Assembly: GCF_013812825.1 (NCBI RefSeq) | Contig: NZ_JACCSU010000066.1 | Location: 1-43,338, forward strand | DNA from: Sphingomonas sp. | Lineage (GTDB): Bacteria > Pseudomonadota > Alphaproteobacteria > Sphingomonadales > Sphingomonadaceae | DNA length: 43,338 nucleotides | Direction of reading: 5' to 3' | In this document: positions 10,801-18,614 of the stretch, one piece after another | Position numbering within the stretch: the stretch's first letter is position 1 | Layout: every line of letters starts with the position of its first letter | Notes under the pieces: model-generated | Told to the model about the DNA's origin: nothing | Databases searched by the model: none | Seen by the model: only the letters and a program-made list of their open reading frames with translations | Translations under genes and position numbers: made by a program

Positions 10801-13800
10801 CACCAACACCTCCGGACTGCCGACTCTGACCTCCAATGGCGTTGCCGTCACCTACTCGGTGAGCGGCAACACGCTGACCGCGTCGGCTGGCGGCAACGTG
10901 GTGTTCACGTTCACCGTGAACGCGACGACCGGCGACTACACCTTCACGCTTCGCGACCAGCTCGACCATCCGAGCCTGGACGGGATGACCGGCGACAACA
11001 CCGAGAATCCCGAGGGCACCGACATCGAGATCGCGCTTGGCTCGATCATCCGCGCGACCGACGCCGACGGCGATTCCGTCACGGCTCCCGCCGGCGGCCT
11101 GGTCATCACCGTCGACGACGACTCGCCGGAAGAGTTCGCGGAATGCCCGGACGACACCATCGCGGTGAACAACCCGGGATCGACCTTCACCGGCGATCTC
11201 AATCTTCCGTCTGTGGGCGCGGACGGACCCGGCACCGTCAGCTTCGTCGTCGAGAACGGCACTCCGGTCACGGACAGCGACGGCAATCCGGTCAGCTCGA
11301 ACGGGCAGCCGCTGTACTACACGATCAACGCCGGCAATCCCTCGATCCTGGAAGCGCGCACCGATGCCGATCCGGGTGAAGGCGAGCTCATCTTCACGCT
11401 GACTCTCAACAGCAACGGCACCTACACCTACAACCAGGTCGGCGAGATCACGTCGGTGACGGAGATCAGCATCGCCAACCTGTCCAGCGTCGGCGGCGGC
11501 AACGTCGAGGCACGGGGCATCAACGTTCCGGATTCGCCTTACGACCTGATCCTCACCACCCAGCCTGGCAACACCGTCAACACCAACGCGACCGAGATGG
11601 GCGTCGGCACGGGCCAGAGCTTCCAGGCCGGCGAGATCCTGCGCATCGATCTTGTCCAGAACGTCTTTGTCAGCGGCACCGGCGGCAGCGAGGTCCTGAA
11701 CTTCGGCGAATATTACACCGCGAACAGCTATCGCCAGGACGTCAGCGGCCTCGGCGGACCGCAGCGTGCGGACTTCATCGTCCGCGCAATCGTCGTCAAC
11801 GAAGCCCCCGGAAGCGACCCCTCCGCCCCAGCCGACGGCGACAACGTCTTCTTCGGTGACACCAACGACACCGTCGTCGCCGTGACTTCGCTCAATATCT
11901 ACAATGCGGCCGGCACTCTTGTCGCTCCTTCGGCCTATGCCGGGCTCGGAATCACAGTGACGCCGGCCATCGGCGGCGGTTGGCAGATCACTGGCCTGCC
12001 GAACGACTATGATTTCGAAATCGTCTCGAGCACGGCGTTCAATGCCGTCCAGGTCGAGGCCACCGCCGGCACCGACACCTTCAAGCTCGGCTTCATCGAC
12101 ATCACGTCGACGGTCGAGTCGTCGGTCAATCTGTCGGTCGACATCGCGCTCACCGACGCCGACGGCGATTCGGTCGTCTGCGACATCGACGTCATCCTCG
12201 GTCCCCCGAGCAACACTCCGAGCGTAACCGTCCTCGTCAACGAGGCCGCGCTGAACGACGTCGGCAGTAATCCTGGCAGCACCGATGAAACGCAGTCCGG
12301 GGGTCTGGCCGATCACGTTACCGGCGGCACGCCGCCCTACACCTTCGAGCTCGTCGGAAGCGGCGACGGGACCTACGGCACGCTCACCCTCAATTCGGAC
12401 GGCACCTACACCTATACGCTGGACACGCCGTTCGACAGCCAGCCGGACGCCAATGACGGCACCAATGTCAGGTCCGGCGCGGAGAGCTTCACCTATCGCG
12501 CGACCGACGACAACGGCGTCGTCAGCACCGGCACGATCACGATCAACATCGTCGACGATGTTCCCTCGATCGACGTCACCGCCGGCTCCGATGCAAGCGT
12601 CGTTGTGGAGACCCAGGACGCCGACACGATCGGCAACGCGTCCGACACGGCAAGCTCGACCGCGAACTTCAGCGGCGCGTTCGGCCTGACCTTCGTGGCC
12701 GGGGCCGACGGAGCGGCCGCGACTCCCGTCCTTGGCTATACGCTCGGAGTGTCCACGCCAGGCGTGGACTCCGGCCTCGACCAGGGCGGAGCAAATATTT
12801 ATCTGCACCTGATCGGCGGCAAGGTCGTCGGCTCGACCTCGAGCACCCTCGACGGAGTCACCCTGGCGAACACGGTGTTCGACGTCTCGGTGAGCTCCTC
12901 GGGAGCCGTCACCCTGACGCAGTACAGCCAGATCGACCATCCGGTCGGCGGCGACCCGACCGCAACCGCGGCGCCGTTCGCCGATCACTTCGTCAGCATG
13001 GCCGACGGCCTGGTGACCCTGACGGCGAGCTCGACGATCACCGACAACGACGGCGATCGCGCGACCGACAGCGAGACCCTCAACATCGGTGGGAACCTCC
13101 GGTTCGCCGATGATGGCCCGACGATCAACGTCACGCAGACCGGCGAGGGCAATGTCGTCCTGACCACCCAGGATGCGCAGACGATTGGCGGCGCCAGCGA
13201 TGCCGACGTATCCACCGCCGGTTTCGGCGGAGTGTTCGGCGTTGCGTCTTCCGGCGGAGCCGACGGCACGGCGAGCGTCAACACGGCTTATTCGCTGACG
13301 GTCACAAACAGCATTTCCGGGCTGACCAGCCAGGGCGCCGCAATCAACCTCTACAACGTCGGCGGCACGATCGTCGGCTCGACCTCCGGCACCTTGGCTG
13401 GGGTCAACGCCGGCAACACCATCTTCACGGTGGGCGTGAGCGCGACCGGAGTCGTCACCCTGACGCAGCATCAGCAGGTCGATCATGCAGTCGAGGGCAC
13501 CACCACGGCGCCGTTCGACGATCAATTCACCGTGCTCGCCAACGGCAAGATCACGCTGACTGCCACCTCGACGATTACCGACAATGATGGCGACACGGCC
13601 GCCGACAGCGAAGTGGTCGACCTGGGCGGCAACATCCGCTTCGCCGATGACGGACCGGACATCAGTGTCACCCTCGCCGGCACGCAGATTCGCATCGATG
13701 AGACCGACGGCGTCGTTGCCGCGGGCGGCGAAGTCGATCCGCTCGGCGGGAACCTAGGCACGGTCACTGTTCCTGCGGCGACCCTGTTCACGGTCAACAA

Positions 13801-16800
13801 CCTGCACACCAGCGCCGACGCGCCGACCACCTACAGCTATGCTCTGACGCTGAGCTCGCAAGGTGTGAATTCGGGTCTGCTGCTGTCGACGACCAACGCG
13901 CCGATCTTCCTCTACAACATCGACGGCACGGTGGTCGGGTCGACTTCGGCCACTGAGGCGGGCGTCAACACGGGCAATACCGCGTTCACGGCGAGCATCA
14001 ACGCGAGCACGGGGGCGGTAACCCTCACGCAGTTCTTCGCCGTCGAGCACGGCAATACGGCGTCGCTCGACGAGGACAGTTCGGCCTTGGCGGCCGGCGT
14101 TCTCAACGTCACCGTGACCGCGACCGATTTCGACGGCGACACCGACACGGCCAGCGCCGATCTCGGCAGCGTCATCCGCTTTGAGGACGACGGGCCCAGC
14201 ATTGACGTCACCGGGGGCGCTGACGCTGGCGTCATCTTGCAGACGCAGGATGCCGACACCCTCGGCACCGCGACCGACACGGCGAGCTCAAGCGCGAACT
14301 TCGGCGGCGTTTTCGGCCTGACCTTCAACGGCGGATCCGACGGGGCCGCGTCGACTCCAGCTCTGAGCTACACGCTCGGCGTATCTGCGCCAGGCGTGAA
14401 TTCCGGGCTTGACCAGGGCGGTGCAGACATCTTCCTGTACCTGATTGGCGGCAAGGTCGTCGGCTCGACTTCAAACACCTCGGGCGGAGTCAATGTCGGC
14501 AACACTGTGTTCGACGTCTCGGTCAGCGCCACCGGTGTGGTCACTCTGACGCAGTACAGTCAGATCGATCACCCGATCGGCGGTGATCCGACGCCGTCCG
14601 CGACTCCGTTCGCGGATCACATCATCAGCATGACCGATAGCCTGGTGACTCTGACCGCGTCGTCGTCGATCACTGACAATGACGGGGACACGGTAAACGA
14701 CAGCGCGACGATCAGCATCGGCAGTAACCTGCAGTTCGCCGACCATGGTCCAGTGGCCACCAACGACGTGGACAGCATTGTCGGCGGAAATGGGCCGGCG
14801 ACTGGCAACGTCATCACCGGCGTCGACTTTGTCGGCGGCGATGCCAACGGCGCTGATGGGAATGCGGATTCGGTCGGCGCGGATACGCCCGGCACGATAA
14901 CCAGGGTCCAGAGCGTGAACGTGTCTGCCAATGTCGACACGACCTATGACAGCTCGGGCAACCTCGTGCTCAACGGCCAATATGGCACGCTGACGATCAA
15001 CGCCAACGGCAATTACAGCTACCTTCGCACGGACGGCTCCGCCGGCGGTGTCAGCGATGTCTTCACCTATACGTTGACTGACCGCGACGGCGATACCGCG
15101 ACTGCTACGCTCACGATTGGGATCGCCGACAGTTTCCCGACTGCGGGGAACGTCAACGTTCAGCTAGACGACGACGCGCTGATCGGCGGCAACGCAGGCG
15201 GCCCCGATGATGATGATCCGAATTCCGTCAACGCGTCCGGCACCCTGCCGGGTTCGGGCGGCGATGGCACGCTAACTTTCTCGGTGCAGACGACCGGTGC
15301 GCCGACTAGCTTCACCTACGAATCTGGGGGAGCGGGCGTCGTGCTCGTCAAGCAGGGCGGAACGACGGTGCTGACCGTCACCGTGAATGCAAACGGCACC
15401 TACAGCGTGGTTCAGAACGCGCCTATCATGCATGCTGCCTTGAATGGGACGGCGGGCGACAACAGCGAGAACAATGTCCAGCTCACCATCAATTACACGG
15501 TGACCGATGCCGACGGCGATCCAGCCTCCGGCACGATCAGCATCGACATCGACGACGATACGCCGACAATCTCGGCCGCGAGCACGAACCAGCCGACGCT
15601 GACCGTCGACGAAACCGATTTGACGATCGATGATACGAAGAGCTTCGCGAGCGTGTTCACGACATCCTTTGGCGCCGATGGCGCAGCGGCGGCCAACGCG
15701 ACCGTCTACACACTCGGCGTCAACGCCGGAGCGAGCGGGATCGTCGACACGGGCACCAATGAAGCCGTCGTTCTGACGGTCAACGGCAGCGGCCAGGTCG
15801 AAGGGCGCACCGCGACCAGCAACCTGCTGGTGTTCGTGCTCAGCGTCGACGGATCGGGGAATGTCACGCTCGATCAACAGCGGGCCGTGGTCCATAACGA
15901 CCCGAGCGATCATGATGAGCCGGGTGCTAGCGCGGTTACTCTCGCGGCCGACAATCTGATCACACTGACCAGGACGATCACCGACAGCGACGGCGACAGC
16001 GCCAGCGCTACGGCCAATATCGGCCAGAACCTGCAGTTCGAGGACGACGGACCGTCCGCGGCCGTGGCCACGACCGGCTTCTCGATCAGCCATGACGAGA
16101 CTCCGGGCGTGCAGACCGATGCCAACGACGTTGCGGATCCGCTCACGGTGTTCACCACCGTCACAAATCCCGGCGAGGATCCGCATGTCGCGGGCACCGG
16201 CCCGATCGGTTACGCGGTGGGCGCCGGGGCGATCGGCGCGTCCGGGTCAGCCTATGGAGCCGATGGCGCTGGCACGACGGCGTTCAGCCTCGATGTCTCG
16301 TCGGCGGGGGTCGACTCCGGCCTCGACACGACCGAGGGCCTAGACATCTTCCTGTTCAAGGAAGGCGATCTGATCGTCGGGCGGGTCGGCAATGCATCCG
16401 GTCCGGCTGCGTTCGCGCTGGCGATCGACGCGGCTACCGGCCAGGTGTCGATGGTCCAGTATCTGTCGATCAAGCATCCGAGCACGGCAAGCCCCGATGA
16501 GTCGGTGACCATCGCGTCGGGCGCGCTGCTTGCGGTGACTACAGTCACCGACAGGGACGGCGACGTCAGCACGGCATCGACCGGCATCGGCAATCTGGTT
16601 AGCTTCCAGGATGACGGTCCAACGCTCGGCACGGTGCAGAACCAGCAGACCGACAACAATCCGGCGACGGATCCGGCGGTTGGAACGCTGCACTTCACGC
16701 CGGGTGCGGATGGCCCCGGATCGACGATGACGATCACCGCGAATGTGACCGGCCTCACGTCGGGCGGGTTCAACCTGGTGACGGTCCAGTCAGGGAATGT

Positions 16801-18457
16801 CCTGACGGCCTATCAGGATGTCGGTCCCGCAGGGTACGACACGGGTGACACGACTGCCGTGTTCACGATCACCGTTGATCCGAGCGCGGGAACTTCGGGC
16901 CAATATGTGTTCGATCTGATTACGCCGCTCGATCCGACGGTGAGCAACACTCCGATCGGTGGTGCCTCCTCGTTTGGCGCTGGCCCGACTGGATATCAGG
17001 TTCTGACGAGTGCAACAGGCCAGGAACTGACCGTCGTGTCTGGCTTTAATGCCGGTGTCGGATTCAGCCTGGCTGCTTGGCAGAGTGGGGCACCGGCCAC
17101 CGGCCTGACCACGGCAGGGGTCAACGGCTCGACCGCGGGCTGGGGCGTCGCCAACAACAACTTCGATTCGGGCGAATTCTTCAACTGGGACTTCGGCAAC
17201 CAGCCGTTCGATGATCCGGACGGCCCGACGGGGTCTTTCGCACCACCGAACTACGGTCCGGACGATCCGGCCCCGCCCAATCCGGACGTCCAGCTGCCGG
17301 ACATCAGTTTCGCTACGTTCGATTTCATCGGATACGCGGCGGCTGACGACATCTACTATGTCGTGCGCTTCACGGACGGCTCCTTTGCCAGTGGCCAAAT
17401 CCCCGATGCCAACCTCGGCTCGGGCCCGGACTGGACATACACGGCGCCCGCCGGGAAGTTCATTGCCGACATCGAAATGTATTCGCCGAACGCCGCTCCA
17501 GGTAAGGTGGATCTCGTCTCGGTCGGCGTTCAGCAGACGTCGATCAACGTGACGATCCCCGCCACCGTGACATTGACGGACGGCGACGGCGATCCAACGG
17601 GGGTCGGCAACTTCACGATCCAGGTGCAATCAGGGGCGACACCGTCCACGCCAGCCGCGGCCGCGACGCTGATGGTCAGCAAGGAGTATCTCGGAGACAC
17701 GTCATCGCTCTCGCTGATGTCGTCGGACAGCACGGACAACCAGCGCACGATGAGCGCCGCCAACAACAACAGCGTGCTGTTGGGCGCGATCGCGGCGGCG
17801 GGCCTGGGTACGAGCTCGGCGGCTGCGGCCAACGGCTTCTCCGTCCGCGGCGACGATACGATGCCTAGCACGATGTCGTTCGGCTCCGACGGCGGCTCGC
17901 AGGGCGTCCTGGATGACAGCGCCGACACGGCTCGACGCGCGCTCGACGGCGAGACTCAGGAGAACGTCGGGGGCACCGATGAACATGCCGGTGCGTCGTC
18001 CGGTCAGCGCGCAATTGTCGACAAGCTTTCGCTGACCGACGGCGGCGGCGACCAGGAGCAAGCGCCGACGCCGCTCCTCGGGGCCACCGAGCTGCAGCAG
18101 TCCGATCCGGCGCAGTCGACCCTGACCAGCGCTGCGGTCGGCATGCCGGCCGCGGAAATGCTTATTCCGAAGCCGGAAGAGCTCGCGGTCGAGGGACAGG
18201 GACGGGGCACCGCGGAGGTCGGCCGGGTGCTGATCGACGCGCTCGCGGGGGGCGACAGCGGCCCGAATATCGATACGATCATCGATGCCGTGGCCAATCA
18301 TGGCGATGGCGCTGGAGCGGCGGCGCTGCAATCGCTGGCAACTTACAGCGCAGTCGGCGTGTCAGCGTGGCACACAGCCGGTTTTGCCGGCTTCCCAGGC
18401 GCATCAGCATCCACGATAGAGCCCATGCTCCATCAAGATGCAGTTCAGGCGGCTTGA
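7823..18457 (+). CDS. Giant T1SS repeat adhesin, LapA-like, 3544 residues
   Basis: Order: a VCBS-like domain (about 20-132); an alphaproteobacterial module around LPEGVQLSDILVVGR and DGAVFVPQLVLGGVEVP (about 140-212); a di-alanine site PAAG (217-220); then about 17 further repeat units whose tails read like LTDxDGDxxSxxLxIxIxDDxP, of VCBS and DUF5801 type. Two non-repetitive domains interrupt the array: about 1110-1450 and 2935-3270, and the tryptophans I could find lie in these and in the last 50 residues. The tail (about 3270-3544) is Ala/Ser/Gly-rich and ends DAVQAA; I see no GGxGxDxxx RTX repeats. There is no Sec signal, as expected for type I secretion. Asp-rich repeats suggest calcium-stiffened folds. 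Only two cysteines were noticed. The channel, ABC transporter and adaptor genes follow at once, and a LapG-like protease converges on them. Role inferred: cell attachment and biofilm. Its ligand is unknown. Confidence 0.9.
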   Translation: MRYEDASGSFSSQGAGAPDARDDADALAAGSRGPATGNTITGEGTITGAVGADVVNNGPGKIVGLEGAGGSDTGEGGSLHVQGRFGEITMDSRGGYSYTPHAAKPEGGSDVFRYTLADADGTRDTATLRIDIGREIEKIEANAQQIVPGPDGVVTLPEGVQLSDILVVGRNLVINLPDGTQMVIIDGAVFVPQLVLGGVEVPASNLAALLIDAEPQPAAGTPLSSGGNFAIIVPPLDPGVPLGDLIPPTQLGYTPPIFEDIGQFNDEEPTIIIETPDNPAGAINAIATVHEAGLPVRGTEPPGSNSAATSEFTSGVIVFEARDGVRSLTINGVEVVVGAVINGAHGTMTITSVAPGEIGFNYLLLDNTSGDATTDNFSMVVTDRDGDQASATLTVNIIDDVPMARNDTDAVLQGQSTTTGNVMTGIGTTNSPAGIDTVGADDARVSAVSGAGGSDSSFDEAGNLVVTGSLGTLTINAAGGYTYVANPDSPGGSDVFTYTLRDGDGDQSNATLTITVPADLRPTLDLPAAGQAGTVVDEAGLPPRGGEPAGSGEAADGLPHNGSDDSETTSGTIRFTPGDAPAVVRIDGIIVTGTVGQTFLGDHGVLTITGYNAATGTITYSYTLTDNTSGDNTEDSFAVSVTDADGDVASGNLVIDIIDDVPTARPDTDTIAAGQYGPATGNVITDAAPGDAGDADNGADTVGADNAVVTSVDNTANATPAQAVPAGGFVSVAGQYGTLTIFANGDYSYTRNEGTPGGVTETFSYTITDGDGDPSTSTLTITIEDRTVVIGQNAVVRTDDDAVPGEGGNPGGPEDDVDAANLTGTLSGSGGDGPLAFDLLTTGAPPGFTYVDGPNGSILVQQVQHGSTVTVLTITVDAATGAYTVTQNAAILHPTLNGQPGDDTENNVAFTINYTVRDVDGDTAAGTLVIDVDDDTPQVVAEARLTGVVDEDGLGDGNPGGVNDAPGANVVASGNVAALFSPGADQPVTYSLLTNTSGLPTLTSNGVAVTYSVSGNTLTASAGGNVVFTFTVNATTGDYTFTLRDQLDHPSLDGMTGDNTENPEGTDIEIALGSIIRATDADGDSVTAPAGGLVITVDDDSPEEFAECPDDTIAVNNPGSTFTGDLNLPSVGADGPGTVSFVVENGTPVTDSDGNPVSSNGQPLYYTINAGNPSILEARTDADPGEGELIFTLTLNSNGTYTYNQVGEITSVTEISIANLSSVGGGNVEARGINVPDSPYDLILTTQPGNTVNTNATEMGVGTGQSFQAGEILRIDLVQNVFVSGTGGSEVLNFGEYYTANSYRQDVSGLGGPQRADFIVRAIVVNEAPGSDPSAPADGDNVFFGDTNDTVVAVTSLNIYNAAGTLVAPSAYAGLGITVTPAIGGGWQITGLPNDYDFEIVSSTAFNAVQVEATAGTDTFKLGFIDITSTVESSVNLSVDIALTDADGDSVVCDIDVILGPPSNTPSVTVLVNEAALNDVGSNPGSTDETQSGGLADHVTGGTPPYTFELVGSGDGTYGTLTLNSDGTYTYTLDTPFDSQPDANDGTNVRSGAESFTYRATDDNGVVSTGTITINIVDDVPSIDVTAGSDASVVVETQDADTIGNASDTASSTANFSGAFGLTFVAGADGAAATPVLGYTLGVSTPGVDSGLDQGGANIYLHLIGGKVVGSTSSTLDGVTLANTVFDVSVSSSGAVTLTQYSQIDHPVGGDPTATAAPFADHFVSMADGLVTLTASSTITDNDGDRATDSETLNIGGNLRFADDGPTINVTQTGEGNVVLTTQDAQTIGGASDADVSTAGFGGVFGVASSGGADGTASVNTAYSLTVTNSISGLTSQGAAINLYNVGGTIVGSTSGTLAGVNAGNTIFTVGVSATGVVTLTQHQQVDHAVEGTTTAPFDDQFTVLANGKITLTATSTITDNDGDTAADSEVVDLGGNIRFADDGPDISVTLAGTQIRIDETDGVVAAGGEVDPLGGNLGTVTVPAATLFTVNNLHTSADAPTTYSYALTLSSQGVNSGLLLSTTNAPIFLYNIDGTVVGSTSATEAGVNTGNTAFTASINASTGAVTLTQFFAVEHGNTASLDEDSSALAAGVLNVTVTATDFDGDTDTASADLGSVIRFEDDGPSIDVTGGADAGVILQTQDADTLGTATDTASSSANFGGVFGLTFNGGSDGAASTPALSYTLGVSAPGVNSGLDQGGADIFLYLIGGKVVGSTSNTSGGVNVGNTVFDVSVSATGVVTLTQYSQIDHPIGGDPTPSATPFADHIISMTDSLVTLTASSSITDNDGDTVNDSATISIGSNLQFADHGPVATNDVDSIVGGNGPATGNVITGVDFVGGDANGADGNADSVGADTPGTITRVQSVNVSANVDTTYDSSGNLVLNGQYGTLTINANGNYSYLRTDGSAGGVSDVFTYTLTDRDGDTATATLTIGIADSFPTAGNVNVQLDDDALIGGNAGGPDDDDPNSVNASGTLPGSGGDGTLTFSVQTTGAPTSFTYESGGAGVVLVKQGGTTVLTVTVNANGTYSVVQNAPIMHAALNGTAGDNSENNVQLTINYTVTDADGDPASGTISIDIDDDTPTISAASTNQPTLTVDETDLTIDDTKSFASVFTTSFGADGAAAANATVYTLGVNAGASGIVDTGTNEAVVLTVNGSGQVEGRTATSNLLVFVLSVDGSGNVTLDQQRAVVHNDPSDHDEPGASAVTLAADNLITLTRTITDSDGDSASATANIGQNLQFEDDGPSAAVATTGFSISHDETPGVQTDANDVADPLTVFTTVTNPGEDPHVAGTGPIGYAVGAGAIGASGSAYGADGAGTTAFSLDVSSAGVDSGLDTTEGLDIFLFKEGDLIVGRVGNASGPAAFALAIDAATGQVSMVQYLSIKHPSTASPDESVTIASGALLAVTTVTDRDGDVSTASTGIGNLVSFQDDGPTLGTVQNQQTDNNPATDPAVGTLHFTPGADGPGSTMTITANVTGLTSGGFNLVTVQSGNVLTAYQDVGPAGYDTGDTTAVFTITVDPSAGTSGQYVFDLITPLDPTVSNTPIGGASSFGAGPTGYQVLTSATGQELTVVSGFNAGVGFSLAAWQSGAPATGLTTAGVNGSTAGWGVANNNFDSGEFFNWDFGNQPFDDPDGPTGSFAPPNYGPDDPAPPNPDVQLPDISFATFDFIGYAAADDIYYVVRFTDGSFASGQIPDANLGSGPDWTYTAPAGKFIADIEMYSPNAAPGKVDLVSVGVQQTSINVTIPATVTLTDGDGDPTGVGNFTIQVQSGATPSTPAAAATLMVSKEYLGDTSSLSLMSSDSTDNQRTMSAANNNSVLLGAIAAAGLGTSSAAAANGFSVRGDDTMPSTMSFGSDGGSQGVLDDSADTARRALDGETQENVGGTDEHAGASSGQRAIVDKLSLTDGGGDQEQAPTPLLGATELQQSDPAQSTLTSAAVGMPAAEMLIPKPEELAVEGQGRGTAEVGRVLIDALAGGDSGPNIDTIIDAVANHGDGAGAAALQSLATYSAVGVSAWHTAGFAGFPGASASTIEPMLHQDAVQAA
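8471..8482 (+). other. Predicted LapG cleavage site in the adhesin (PAAG)
   Basis: Codons 217-220 of the adhesin read Pro-Ala-Ala-Gly. LapG enzymes cut LapA-type adhesins between the two alanines of a T/P-A-A-G motif near the N-terminus, so the predicted cut is Ala218|Ala219. A LapG-like gene lies 16 kb downstream in the same cluster. The site directly follows the conserved module and precedes the repeat array, where family knowledge would place it. Confidence 0.7.
9812..10640 (+). repeat. Two-unit block, copy A
   Basis: A VCBS-type unit opening with GPATGNVIT followed by a DUF5801-type unit with GGNPGGPEDD, SGSGGDG, TTGAP and IDVDDDTP. The same order and motifs recur at 14755-15580, so the array probably grew by duplication of a two-unit block. 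Confidence 0.65.
12595..13117 (+). repeat. Highly similar DUF5801-type unit, copy 1
   Basis: It shares long identical stretches with the unit at 14230-14753: TQDADT, LIGGKVVGSTS, NTVFDVSVS, VTLTQYSQIDHP and LVTLTASS. A more divergent relative lies between them at about 13150-13660. Confidence 0.7.
14230..14753 (+). repeat. Highly similar DUF5801-type unit, copy 2
   Basis: Partner of the unit at 12595-13117, offset by about 1.63 kb in the same frame. Recombination between the two would delete or add about three units without a frameshift. Confidence 0.7.
14755..15580 (+). repeat. Two-unit block, copy B
   Basis: Partner of the block at 9812-10640: GPATGNVIT, GQYGTLTI, GGNAGGPDDD, GSGGDG, TTGAP, SENNVQLTINYTV and IDIDDDTP recur in the same order. 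Confidence 0.65.
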
Positions 18458-18614
18458 TTTAGATGGGTTTCGACTGGTGGACGGTGGGGACCCAAGTTTG
18501 AAGACCAGAAGGGGGAATTATGAAAGGGAAGCACTGGACGATGATCGTCCCCGGGGCGGTGCTGCTTTGCACTTCGCCGGCCTACGCCGTCGAACTGCGC
18601 GATGCAGTTCAGGC
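18437..18614 (+). repeat. 14-bp direct repeat linking adhesin end and TolC start
   Basis: GATGCAGTTCAGGC occurs at 18437-18450 in the last codons of the adhesin and again at 18601-18614 in the early codons of the TolC-like gene, both read as DAVQA in frame. With one mismatch the match continues for 18 bases. Confidence 0.5.

Larger units (their letters stand above)
8690..17640 (+). repeat. Array of VCBS/DUF5801-type protein repeats
   Basis: DGD-containing unit tails fall near 8970, 9330, 9755, 10125, 10575, 11065, 12155, 12510 (variant DDNG), 13045, 13585, 14130, 14680, 15085, 15510, 15990, 16555 and 17580. Units run 350-560 bp, apart from the two long inserts. Divergence between neighbours is high except for the pairs listed separately. 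Confidence 0.85.

Noticed and set aside
9113-13525. 1470-codon open frame on the minus strand opposite the adhesin
   Set aside because: It mirrors the repetitive, G/C-ending codons of the adhesin; its product is a low-complexity Arg/Asp/Val string with no recognisable domain.
18350-18400. TGGCAC followed by TTTTGC as a sigma54 promoter
   Set aside because: The spacing is too long for a -24/-12 promoter and it lies inside the adhesin gene.
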